From contig CAJUJR010000112.1 of NCBI GenBank assembly GCA_910586605.1, positions 1 to 6,660 of the forward strand: a DNA stretch of 6,660 bases, given 5' to 3'. The position numbers and the translations under genes are program-made. Positions 1 to 5,738 of this stretch are shown here, one piece after another. The stretch comes from an uncultured Lachnospiraceae bacterium. Its GTDB lineage: Bacteria; Bacillota; Clostridia; Lachnospirales; Lachnospiraceae. The notes beneath the pieces were generated by a model that searched no databases, was not told where the DNA came from, and saw nothing but the letters and a program-made list of their open reading frames with translations. The stretch's first letter is position 1; each line of letters begins with the position of its first letter.

Positions 1-2
1 GA

Positions 3-53
3 TGAAAATTTATTCTACGTAAAATTCATCGACATTTAACCGCCGGAGTAATA
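3..53. repeat. Dispersed repeat, copy 1
   Basis: This 51-base stretch recurs at 2207-2257 in the same orientation, with 45 of 51 positions identical by my count and the first 23 identical. Its right half (25-52) recurs inverted at 4201-4228, with 25 of 28 positions matching. Read on the minus strand, copies 1 and 2 give closely related C-terminal peptides ending at the same stop codon: LLLRRLNVDEFYVE here and LLLRQLKINGFYVE in copy 2. It may continue left of the window. I do not recognise the family. Confidence 0.75.
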
Positions 54-204
54 AATATGGAAGTGCAGACAGGAAAACCATGAACACGGCAAATGTCATA
101 GAGTCTGTGGATTCGGGCTTATGGAGAGCACGAAAAAGGGAGCGTTTCCCAATGGGGATGCTATGGATGATAAGATGCAGGCACGCATTCTTAAGTATGG
201 ACAA
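10..204 (-). pseudogene. Open tail of an unrecognised protein, probably a gene remnant
   Basis: The minus strand is open for 64 codons and ends in the repeat-encoded tail LLLRRLNVDEFYVE, just after a hydrophobic stretch (residues about 36-53, FAVFMVFLSALPYLLL). The only upstream start is a TTG at 204 with no ribosome binding site, and a terminator hairpin lies directly upstream at 220-249. A normally expressed gene is therefore unlikely. The tail is shared with the copy at 2207-2257, so this looks like the 3' end of a gene that exists in several decayed copies. No function can be assigned. The alternative is that the frame is open by chance and only the last 14 or so codons matter. Confidence 0.3.
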
Positions 205-219
205 TATTGTTCGGACGTG

Positions 220-249
220 AAAAACCGGCAGTTTATAAAAACTACCGGT
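220..249 (-). terminator. Rho-independent terminator of the YHYH-domain gene
   Basis: On the minus strand an 11-bp stem with one mismatch (ACCGGTAGTTT pairing with AAACTGCCGGT) is followed directly by a run of T (GGTTTTTC). It lies about 60 bases past the stop codon of the minus-strand gene ending at 309. On the plus strand the hairpin has no T-run after it, which fixes the orientation. Confidence 0.75.
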
Positions 250-308
250 AAGGGAATATATATAACTTACACATTTTACTTTACAATTTCCAATGAATAA
301 AATTTTAT

Positions 309-767
309 TTAGATACTTATTTTCAGTTTTTTCAAAAGTACCTTATTAATACTGCCACTCACTGTCAACCCCTCATCCTTTTGGAATTTTTTTATGGCTT
401 TTTTTGTCTTTTTACCATAAACGCCATCTGCTTTCCCGCATTTATATCCCAACTTGTTAAGTTTCTTTTGTACTTTTTTAACTGTTGAAGCCCAGTAGTA
501 TTTAGAAACTTTTTTAGTTGTGTTTGTTTTCTTGGCAGAAGACGATGATGAAGAGGAAGCAGAAGAGGAGTAAGGGCATACACCATCTGGATGTAAATGC
601 GCTGGATATCCGCCGCAATGATAATGATAATATCCTAGTCCACTCGCATTCTTATTGTCACGATGTCCGCCGCTTGAATCTGTCCTTCCTGAATGTGCAG
701 ACACATTATACGGCAACAATAAGCTGACGCACAGTACAACAGTTATAAGTTTCTTGATTTTGTTCAT
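309..767 (-). CDS. Secreted YHYH-motif protein with C-terminal peptidoglycan-binding domain
   Basis: The 152-residue protein opens with a signal peptide: basic MNKIKK, a hydrophobic core at about residues 7-20, and likely cleavage after NVSA at residue 24. Residues 25-65 form a His/Cys-rich segment (AHSGRTDSSGGH, then YYHYHCGGYPAHLHPDGVCPY). This type recurs in exported Firmicutes proteins, and its clustered His and Cys suggest metal binding, though no function is established here. A serine tract at 67-77 and a Lys/Thr linker lead to a PG_binding_1-type domain (about 91-150; VQKKLNKLGY, DGVYGKKTKKAIKKFQ). No catalytic hydrolase domain is present, so it is probably a wall-anchored or wall-associated protein. 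The ATG at 767 has a GGAGG site (776-780) at good spacing. The gene is divergent from the HD-GYP gene, with its own promoter at 811-839 and terminator at 220-249. Confidence 0.85.
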   Translation of the reverse strand: MNKIKKLITVVLCVSLLLPYNVSAHSGRTDSSGGHRDNKNASGLGYYHYHCGGYPAHLHPDGVCPYSSSASSSSSSSAKKTNTTKKVSKYYWASTVKKVQKKLNKLGYKCGKADGVYGKKTKKAIKKFQKDEGLTVSGSINKVLLKKLKISI

Positions 768-810
768 TGATAATTCCTCCCTATGTATATGATTGATAAA
801 ACATAAACTT

Positions 811-839
811 ATTGTATCATATAAGAGGAGATATGTGAA
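811..839 (-). promoter_or_regulatory. Sigma-A-type promoter of the YHYH-domain gene
   Basis: On the minus strand, TTCACA (834-839) and TACAAT (811-816) are separated by exactly 17 bases. Each hexamer matches the vegetative consensus at 5 of 6 positions. Transcription would start near 804, giving a leader of about 37 bases that carries the GGAGG site. Confidence 0.6.
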
Positions 840-963
840 TAATCAAATTTAAATTTATAGAAATGGTTATAAGAAATTATGTAGAATTTTCTAGCCCTTT
901 CATTTTATGCTTTCTTTCCTAACACCCCTTGGTAGTTTTCCGTGCGCAAGTTGTTAAGGATTG

Positions 964-992
964 TTGTTATTTTCCGGAAGAAATGTTATAAT
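964..992 (+). promoter_or_regulatory. Sigma-A-type promoter of the HD-GYP gene
   Basis: TTGTTA (964-969), a 17-base spacer and a perfect TATAAT (987-992) preceded by an extended -10 TG (984-985). Transcription would start near 999, about 46 bases before the chosen ATG. The preferred start at 1046 fits this promoter. Confidence 0.75.
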
Positions 993-1027
993 CTTTATGG
1001 TATGATGAATATGGCGTGTTTTGGATT

Positions 1028-1037
1028 AAGGAAGGTG
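1028..1037 (+). promoter_or_regulatory. Ribosome binding site deciding the HD-GYP start
   Basis: AAGGAAGGTG lies 8 bases before the ATG at 1046. The in-frame GTG at 1016, which would add 10 residues, has no comparable site, so the ATG is preferred. Confidence 0.7.
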
Positions 1038-1045
1038 CAGTATTT

Positions 1046-2122
1046 ATGGAAAAAAAAACAATCTTAATGATAGATGATGTGAAGTTAAACCTTGCAACAG
1101 CAAGGGATGTTTTACAGCAGGATTATATTTTATGCGAGGCGTCATCTGCTATGGAGGGATTTGAAATCCTGGATAAGGTAATACCAGATTTAATTTTGCT
1201 TGATATTGTAATGCCAGAGATGGATGGATATGAAATGATTCGCAGGTTAAAGGCGAGCCGCAGGCTGAGGCGTATCCCTGTTATTTTCCTGACGGCGGAG
1301 ACAGACCCGGCAAGCGAGATAAAGGGGTTTGATTTGGGGGCAGTTGATTTTATTGTTAAGCCTTTTATTGCGCAGGTGATGAAACGGCGGATTGAAACAC
1401 AGTTGGAATTATCTGCATATCACCAGTCCTTGGAAAAGATTGTGGAAGAGAAGGTGGAAGAAAATGAAAGGCTGCAAAATATGCTGTCTGTGGGGTTTGC
1501 CGAGCTGGTGGAGTCTAGGGATGGCGTAACAGGCGGCCATATAAAAAATACCTCTATTTACTTTGAGGCCTTTGTCAGTGCGCTAAAGGAACTTCCTAAA
1601 TACAAGGAAGAAGTGACGGATGAATTTATTAAGCTTGCAGTGCGTTCTTCTCCATTGCATGATATTGGGAAAATAGGTATTGACGATATTGTCCTAAGGA
1701 AAGAGACTTCCTTGGAAAAAGGGGAAATGGAATATATGAAAACACATTCTGAGCTGGGTGGTGCGACATTCCACAAAATCAGGAAAAATTTCCAGGACAA
1801 TGAATTTTTGAAAATTGCAGAACATATGGCATTGTACCATCACGAGCGCTGGGACGGCAATGGCTATCCAATGGGTCTGAAGGGGATGGATATCCCATTG
1901 GAAGCAAGAATTATGAGTATCGTGGATGTGTATGATGCATTAACATCAAAACGCCCATACAAAGAGCCATTCAGCCATGAAAAGGCATATGCGATTATTA
2001 AGGAGGGCAGGGGGACACAGTTTGATCCCGATTTAGTTGATGAATTTATGAGGTTAGGCGATGTTATGAAGGATCGTCTGGAACATAAGGAAGAATTGCG
2101 TGAGGCGATGGCAAAGAATTAA
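1046..2122 (+). CDS. Response regulator with HD-GYP domain, probable cyclic di-GMP phosphodiesterase
   Basis: The 358-residue protein joins an N-terminal receiver domain (1-120) to an HD-GYP domain (about 145-350) through a charged helix (about 125-147, EKIVEEKVEENERLQ) that probably transmits the signal. The receiver has the acidic pair D10/D11, the phospho-acceptor D53 in LLDIVMPEMDG, T83 and K105 in VKP. The HD-GYP part keeps H165, the HD pair H205/D206 in LHDIGKIG, H234, H260, the HHERWDGNGYP signature (265-275) and D294 in VDVYDALTSKRPYK. All expected metal and catalytic residues are present, so I infer an active enzyme that hydrolyses cyclic di-GMP, switched on by an unseen sensor kinase. 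It is cytoplasmic, with no membrane segment. No kinase gene is adjacent. It lies upstream of a FlxA-like gene with a flagellar-type promoter, which fits a role in motility versus attachment. Confidence 0.9.
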   Translation: MEKKTILMIDDVKLNLATARDVLQQDYILCEASSAMEGFEILDKVIPDLILLDIVMPEMDGYEMIRRLKASRRLRRIPVIFLTAETDPASEIKGFDLGAVDFIVKPFIAQVMKRRIETQLELSAYHQSLEKIVEEKVEENERLQNMLSVGFAELVESRDGVTGGHIKNTSIYFEAFVSALKELPKYKEEVTDEFIKLAVRSSPLHDIGKIGIDDIVLRKETSLEKGEMEYMKTHSELGGATFHKIRKNFQDNEFLKIAEHMALYHHERWDGNGYPMGLKGMDIPLEARIMSIVDVYDALTSKRPYKEPFSHEKAYAIIKEGRGTQFDPDLVDEFMRLGDVMKDRLEHKEELREAMAKN

Positions 2123-2133
2123 AAAAAGGAGAT

Positions 2134-2226
2134 ATGCCATTTTTTACAGAAACTGCCAAGGGGTTTTATAAAGATTTTGCAAAGCAGTATCTGAAGGCCT
2201 TGCAGCTGAAAATTTATTCTACGTAA
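2134..2226 (+). CDS. Short 30-residue ORF of unknown function, ending inside a dispersed repeat
   Basis: An ATG at 2134, 11 bases after the HD-GYP stop, follows AAAGGAG at a very short spacing of 2 bases. The peptide starts MPFFTETAKGFYKDFAKQYL and its last residues (LKIYST) and TAA stop come from repeat copy 2. Beyond the stop the same frame stays open to a TAG at 2383-2385, so this could be the front of a gene of about 83 codons broken by the repeat. It could also be a chance ORF. The aromatic and Lys-rich start looks protein-like, but I do not recognise it. It could be cotranscribed with the regulator. Confidence 0.3.
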   Translation: MPFFTETAKGFYKDFAKQYLKALQLKIYST

Positions 2227-2257
2227 AATCCATTGATTTTTAGCTGCCGGAGTAATA
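2207..2257. repeat. Dispersed repeat, copy 2
   Basis: It matches copy 1 (3-53) at 45 of 51 positions in the same orientation. The minus-strand reading ends LLLRQLKINGFYVE followed by TAA, aligning codon for codon with copy 1. Sequence to the right shows no clear continued match, so the conserved unit is short. Confidence 0.75.
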
Positions 2258-2382
2258 GTTTTTTATGGGCAGCATTTGCCTTGGTTTTGAGGGAGTATGG
2301 GGATAAAGAGGAAAATCCGGAAAAGAGAGCTGCTGCTTTCATACATTTAAGACAAAAAAGGCCGTTTTACAACATTTTGGTA

Positions 2383-2408
2383 TAGAAAGTAGGGAATGTT
2401 ACCGATAT
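2383..2408 (+). promoter_or_regulatory. Sigma-D (flagellar sigma-28 type) promoter of the FlxA-like gene
   Basis: CCGATAT (2402-2408) is a perfect match to the -10 element of the Bacillus sigma-D consensus (TAAA, 14-16 bases, CCGATAT). TAGA (2383-2386), 15 bases upstream, matches the -35 at 3 of 4 positions. Transcription would start about 8-10 bases downstream, leaving a leader of about 100 bases before the ATG at 2517. The downstream product resembles FlxA, whose E. coli namesake is controlled by the flagellar sigma factor, which supports the call. Confidence 0.6.
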
Positions 2409-2505
2409 ATAGTATGTGAAGGAACAGAAGGTTGTTCTTGTATTGCAGTAAGAAAATAGTTAAAACGCACAAACACTGCATTATGCGTAAAAAGCGGCGT
2501 AGAAA

Positions 2506-2511
2506 TGGAGG
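2506..2511 (+). promoter_or_regulatory. Ribosome binding site deciding the FlxA-like start
   Basis: TGGAGG lies 5 bases before the ATG at 2517. An in-frame ATG at 2505 overlaps this site and has no site of its own, so the shorter protein is preferred. Confidence 0.7.
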
Positions 2512-2516
2512 AAATT

Positions 2517-3257
2517 ATGACAGTAGGAAGTATTGGTGAAAATGGAATACAGGCAGCAAGGCCGGCAACAAAACAGTCAGGTGATGCTTTGAGTAAGAGC
2601 CTGGAAAAGCAGATTGCGGAGAAGAAATCCCAGATGCAGGAACTTTCTGCAAACCAGGAGCTTAGCGTAGAAGAAAAGATGCAGAAACGCAAGGAACTTC
2701 AGCAACAGATTTTTGAACTGCAAAACCAGCTTAGGCAGCATGAGATTGAACTTCGGAAGGAAGCACAAGAGTCACAGAGCGCTGAGATGGAAGAAATGCT
2801 TGGAGGCAAAAGAGAGACAGAGGAAGCAGGTAGCGATGCAACAGCACAGAAACCAGCGGTGTCCCAGGAAGGAATGGAGGCAATGATATCGGCTGATTCT
2901 GCCCTTTCCCAGGCAAAAGTGCAAGGGAACGTTGGAAGAAAGCTGAAAGGGGAAGCAAAAAACCTCAAGTCAGAAGCAAAGCTGGATGGCAGCCGTGGCA
3001 GAAGTTCAGAAGGCAAATTATCTGCCGCTGCCGATATAGAGCAGAGGGCGGCTCAGGCAACCATATCCCAGGCAAAAGGCCTGAAGGAAGCTTCGGAAAG
3101 GCTTTCTGAAGCAACAGAATCTGACAGAGAGAACTCAGAAGAGGCAGTTTCAGGGGAAACAGGAGATATCCGTGTGCAATATGGGGACAGTGTTGTAATG
3201 GAAATTTCTGGTGAGGCTATGGCAGCATTGGCTGAGAGCCAAAAGGAAGAGGAATAA
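2517..3257 (+). CDS. FlxA-like coiled-coil protein
   Basis: The 246-residue protein is highly charged, Glu/Lys/Gln-rich, lacks Cys and Trp, and has no signal peptide or membrane segment. Residues about 25-90 form a long coiled coil (LEKQIAEKKSQMQELS, KMQKRKELQQQIFELQNQLR). This pattern of paired helices around a short SVEEKMQKRKEL turn is typical of FlxA-like proteins in clostridia. The rest (about 95-215) is low-complexity, Ser/Ala/Glu-rich and probably disordered or helical. It closes with a more ordered tail (IRVQYGDSVVMEISGEAMAAL). The family's biochemical role is not established; FlxA in E. coli belongs to the flagellar regulon. The sigma-D-like promoter upstream fits that. The HAD gene follows after 72 bases with no terminator between them, so the two may be cotranscribed. 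Family assignment rests on pattern alone. Confidence 0.65.
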   Translation: MTVGSIGENGIQAARPATKQSGDALSKSLEKQIAEKKSQMQELSANQELSVEEKMQKRKELQQQIFELQNQLRQHEIELRKEAQESQSAEMEEMLGGKRETEEAGSDATAQKPAVSQEGMEAMISADSALSQAKVQGNVGRKLKGEAKNLKSEAKLDGSRGRSSEGKLSAAADIEQRAAQATISQAKGLKEASERLSEATESDRENSEEAVSGETGDIRVQYGDSVVMEISGEAMAALAESQKEEE

Positions 3258-3329
3258 TTTCTATTATATTAGTACATAGTGGCTTTTCAAGCGTATAGAT
3301 AAAACGAACAGTAAGGCAGGTTATTTATT

Positions 3330-3965
3330 ATGGATCTGGTAAAAAATATTATTTTAGATGTAGATGGCACGCTCTGGAATACGACAGAGGTGGTTGCAGC
3401 AGCCTGGAACCGGGCTATACGGGCAGATGGAAGGACAAAAATAACTGTAGACGGGGCAAGGCTCCGCACGCTTTTTGGAAAGCCGATGGATGTAATTGGA
3501 AAGGAACTTTTTACGGATGTCCCAGATGACATCAGGGAAGAACTTCTTGATTCCTGCTGTTATTATGAGCAGGAGGCGCTTAAACAGGAAGAAGCATCGC
3601 TTTTATATCCGAATGTCCCTGAAACAATACAACGCCTTGTAAAGGAACAGGATAGAAAGCTGTTTATTGTAAGCAACTGCCAGTGCGGATACATTGAGCT
3701 TTTTTTAGAGAAAAACCAACTGGCATCCTATATAACAGATTTTGAATGTTTTGGCAATACAGGTTTGCCAAAAGGCAAAAATATTTCCCTTCTGGCCGCC
3801 CGCAACAAGATTTTGGCATCAGAATGCATCTATGTGGGAGATACGGTTGGGGATTATGAGGCAGCAAAGGATGCAGGCATGCCGTTCCTCTTTGCTGCGT
3901 ATGGTTTTGGGGCAGTGGAAGGAACCAGGCAGATTCGGGATTTTATAGAATTATTAGAGAAATAA
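3330..3965 (+). CDS. HAD-superfamily hydrolase, phosphoglycolate phosphatase-like
   Basis: This 211-residue cytoplasmic protein has all four HAD motifs: DVDGTLWNT with nucleophile D10 and acid/base D12; IVSNC with S115; the lysine of LPKGK (148 or 150); and GDTVGDYEAAKDAG with D171 and D175, which bind Mg2+. A helical cap lies between motifs I and II (about 17-90), as in subfamily IA phosphatases such as Gph and beta-phosphoglucomutase. The length is normal for the family. It should hydrolyse a small phosphate ester, but the substrate cannot be read from sequence, and phosphoglycolate or a sugar phosphate are only guesses. The ribosome site is weak (AAGGCAGG, about 9 bases before the ATG). 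It sits downstream of the FlxA-like gene without an evident promoter and is followed by the folded element at 3990-4070. Confidence 0.85.
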   Translation: MDLVKNIILDVDGTLWNTTEVVAAAWNRAIRADGRTKITVDGARLRTLFGKPMDVIGKELFTDVPDDIREELLDSCCYYEQEALKQEEASLLYPNVPETIQRLVKEQDRKLFIVSNCQCGYIELFLEKNQLASYITDFECFGNTGLPKGKNISLLAARNKILASECIYVGDTVGDYEAAKDAGMPFLFAAYGFGAVEGTRQIRDFIELLEK

Positions 3966-3989
3966 CTTGCCTTTCCTTAAAAAAAATGT

Positions 3990-4070
3990 TACCCTCAGTT
4001 AAAAGGGCATAGGTATATCTTATCAGGCAGCGGATGCCTGATAAAGCTATGTTCCGGTTAGCTGGGGGTA
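3990..4070 (+). ncRNA. Candidate structured RNA or leader element, family not recognised
   Basis: Three nested helices form one rod. The outer helix is 13 bp (3990-4002 with 4058-4070), the middle is 5 bp (CATAG 4008-4012 with CTATG 4047-4051), and the inner hairpin is a perfect 10 bp (4020-4029 with 4035-4044) with loop GCGGA. The two non-Watson-Crick pairs in the outer helix are both T opposite G, which are U-G wobbles in a plus-strand transcript but A-C mismatches on the minus strand. This favours plus-strand transcription. A U-rich but imperfect stretch (TCTTTGCTT) follows. It could be a small RNA, a riboswitch-like leader or a large terminator for the HAD gene. It does not match any riboswitch consensus I know. 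Confidence 0.4.
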
Positions 4071-4200
4071 TCTTTGCTTAGATGAAATTAGCATGTAGGC
4101 TGTTCTAAAACACATAAGCAAAATATGGGCAGCTATTTTTGCAGCGTCTGGCAGATTTTGCACACGATGTTGAGAATAGCCATGGATAGTAACAAGTAGG

Positions 4201-4228
4201 ATTACTCTGGCGGTTAAATATTGATGAA
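4201..4228. repeat. Dispersed repeat, copy 3 (inverted, partial)
   Basis: The reverse complement matches positions 25-52 of copy 1 at 25 of 28 bases. On the plus strand it reads LLWRLNIDE, paralleling the LLRRLNVDE tail of copy 1. The FYVE end is lost and stops lie upstream in frame, so this copy is decayed. Confidence 0.65.
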
Positions 4229-4251
4229 GTAGCCGGTTTTATTTCGTAGTG

Positions 4252-4270
4252 ATGCCGTGGGAAGCGGCAT
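4252..4270 (+). promoter_or_regulatory. Small hairpin in the pyruvate kinase leader
   Basis: ATGCCG (4252-4257) pairs with CGGCAT (4265-4270) across a 7-base loop, ending 38 bases before the start codon. There is no T-run after it, so it is not a terminator. A role in mRNA stability or translation is only possible. Confidence 0.3.
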
Positions 4271-4298
4271 GGCGGTAGTATGGGAGAATCTTAGAAAT

Positions 4299-4304
4299 GA
4301 GGTG
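4299..4304 (+). promoter_or_regulatory. Ribosome binding site deciding the pyruvate kinase start
   Basis: GAGGTG lies 4 bases before the ATG at 4309. An in-frame ATG at 4297 overlaps this site and would add MRWI, which pyruvate kinases do not have before the conserved R/KTKIICTLGP start. Confidence 0.75.
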
Positions 4305-4308
4305 GATT

Positions 4309-5736
4309 ATGAGAAAAACAAAAATTATCTGTACATTAGGGCCATCTACAGAAGATGACGCAGTATTAGAGGCTATGGTCCAGGAGGGGATGAATGTTGC
4401 AAGGCTGAATTTTTCGCATGGAACACATGAAGGGCATGAAAAGAACATAAAAAGAATACGGGCGCTGTCACAAAAGCATGATACGCCGATCGCTGTTTTA
4501 TTGGATACAAAAGGGCCGGAAATCCGTACTGGAAAATTAAAGGAAGATAAAATTTTTCTGGAAAAAGGGCAGGTTTTTACCTTATTTGCAGATGAGAGGA
4601 AGGGTGATACAGAGGGAGTATCTATTTCTTTTCCTGATTTATACAAGGATGTATTTGAAGGGGCGGAAATTTTGCTGGATGATGGGCTGATTTCTTTAAA
4701 AGTTACGGCCGTTAAGGACAGGGATATTGTTTGTAAGGTAGGCAATGAGGGATGGCTTTCAGAACATAAAGGGATTAATGTGCCAAACATCCATTTGAAT
4801 ATGCAATATATGAGTGAACGGGATAAAAAGGATATTTTATTTGGAATTGCCCAGGATGTTGATTTTATTGCGGCTTCTTTTGTAAGGACAAGTGAAGACG
4901 TGAAAGAGCTGAGGCAGTTCTTAAATGAGAATGGCGGCCGGCTGATCCATATTATGTCTAAAATTGAAAATAAAGAGGGAATCCAAAATATTGATGCAAT
5001 TATTGAAGAATCCGATGCAATCATGGTTGCGCGCGGCGATATGGGAGTGGAGCTTCCTCCTGAGGAGCTTCCAGCTATCCAGAAAATGATTATCCGTAAG
5101 GTTTATGAGGCAGGGAAGCAAGTTGTAACAGCAACGCAGATGCTGGATTCTATGATGAAGAACCCACGGCCGACAAGGGCAGAGGTTTCTGATGTGGCAA
5201 ATGCTATATATGATGGAACAAGTGCAATTATGCTTTCCGGTGAGACGGCTGCCGGGAAATATCCATTAGAATCCCTGCGTATGATGGTGCGGATTGCACA
5301 GGAAGCAGAGGCGGCAATTGATTATAAATATCTTTTTGAGCATCATATGCATAAGACAACAGGTGATGTTACAGCGGCAATCTGCCATGCAACCTGTACA
5401 ACATCTTATGATTTAAAGGCAAAAGCAATTGTTGTTGTTACAAAATCAGGAAAATCGGCAAGGATGATATCAAGATACCGTCCGGATTGTATGGTAATCA
5501 GTGGTACAACAGAAGAAAGGGTATACCGTCAGTTAAGTATGTCCTGGGGCGTGATACCGATTCTGGTAGAGGAAAAAAGTGATATTTTTGAACTGTTTAC
5601 CCATGCAAATGATGTGGCAAAGGAAAAGGGATTGATTGAAAAGGGAGACCTTGTTGTTTTGACTTCCGGCGTACCGCTTGGGATTTCTGGCACGACAAAT
5701 ATGCTGAAAGTGGAAATTGTAGATGAGAACAGATAA
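4309..5736 (+). CDS. pyk: Pyruvate kinase
   Basis: The enzyme transfers phosphate from phosphoenolpyruvate to ADP, giving pyruvate and ATP in the last step of glycolysis. The 475-residue length matches the short PykF-type enzymes; the extra C-terminal PEP-utiliser-like domain of Bacillus enzymes is absent. Visible signatures include KTKIICTLGPST at the start, RLNFSHG (R32, N34, S36), LLDTKGPEIRTG (D66-R73) and the active-site SKIEN with K218 and E220. MVARGDMGVELP with D244 binds the metal and TATQMLDSM includes T276. The B domain spans roughly 73-160. The C-terminal domain has TKSGKSARMISRYRP (378-391), the effector-phosphate loop, and GVPLGISGTTN, as in enzymes activated by sugar phosphates; activation here is inferred. 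No residue is obviously lost. The methyltransferase gene begins 2 bases after the stop. Confidence 0.97.
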   Translation: MRKTKIICTLGPSTEDDAVLEAMVQEGMNVARLNFSHGTHEGHEKNIKRIRALSQKHDTPIAVLLDTKGPEIRTGKLKEDKIFLEKGQVFTLFADERKGDTEGVSISFPDLYKDVFEGAEILLDDGLISLKVTAVKDRDIVCKVGNEGWLSEHKGINVPNIHLNMQYMSERDKKDILFGIAQDVDFIAASFVRTSEDVKELRQFLNENGGRLIHIMSKIENKEGIQNIDAIIEESDAIMVARGDMGVELPPEELPAIQKMIIRKVYEAGKQVVTATQMLDSMMKNPRPTRAEVSDVANAIYDGTSAIMLSGETAAGKYPLESLRMMVRIAQEAEAAIDYKYLFEHHMHKTTGDVTAAICHATCTTSYDLKAKAIVVVTKSGKSARMISRYRPDCMVISGTTEERVYRQLSMSWGVIPILVEEKSDIFELFTHANDVAKEKGLIEKGDLVVLTSGVPLGISGTTNMLKVEIVDENR

Positions 5737-5738
5737 CC

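Larger units (their letters stand above)
3966..4308. other. Long intergenic region upstream of pyruvate kinase
   Basis: This 343-base gap has no convincing ORF. It contains an A8 tract (3979-3986), the folded element at 3990-4070, inverted repeat copy 3 (4201-4228) and a small hairpin (4252-4270). I could not find a sigma-A promoter with good hexamers and spacing for pyruvate kinase here, so its promoter is unassigned. Confidence 0.6.

Noticed and set aside
220..249. Mobile-element end
   Set aside because: The position after the YHYH gene and the T-run on the minus strand explain it fully as a terminator.
518..727. Plus-strand 69-codon ORF
   Set aside because: It lies opposite the YHYH gene, which has a signal peptide, domain, promoter, ribosome site and terminator. 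The plus-strand reading has no ribosome site or recognisable product.
1016..1045. GTG start giving a 368-residue HD-GYP protein
   Set aside because: There is no ribosome site before the GTG. The ATG at 1046 has a good one and begins right at the receiver domain.
2699..3016. Minus-strand ORFs across the FlxA-like gene
   Set aside because: Their Ser/Leu/Phe-rich composition comes from reading Glu/Lys/Ala codons backwards. They have no ribosome sites.
3990..4070. Minus-strand structured RNA with the T8 tract as its terminator
   Set aside because: The T8 tract (minus-strand complement of 3979-3986) is attractive, but both wobble positions in the outer helix become A-C mismatches on that strand. 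The plus strand is preferred but not proven.
4239..5024. Minus-strand 261-codon ORF, Ser/Ile/Phe-rich
   Set aside because: It is antisense to the pyruvate kinase coding sequence, whose motifs are unmistakable. The composition is typical of a shadow frame.
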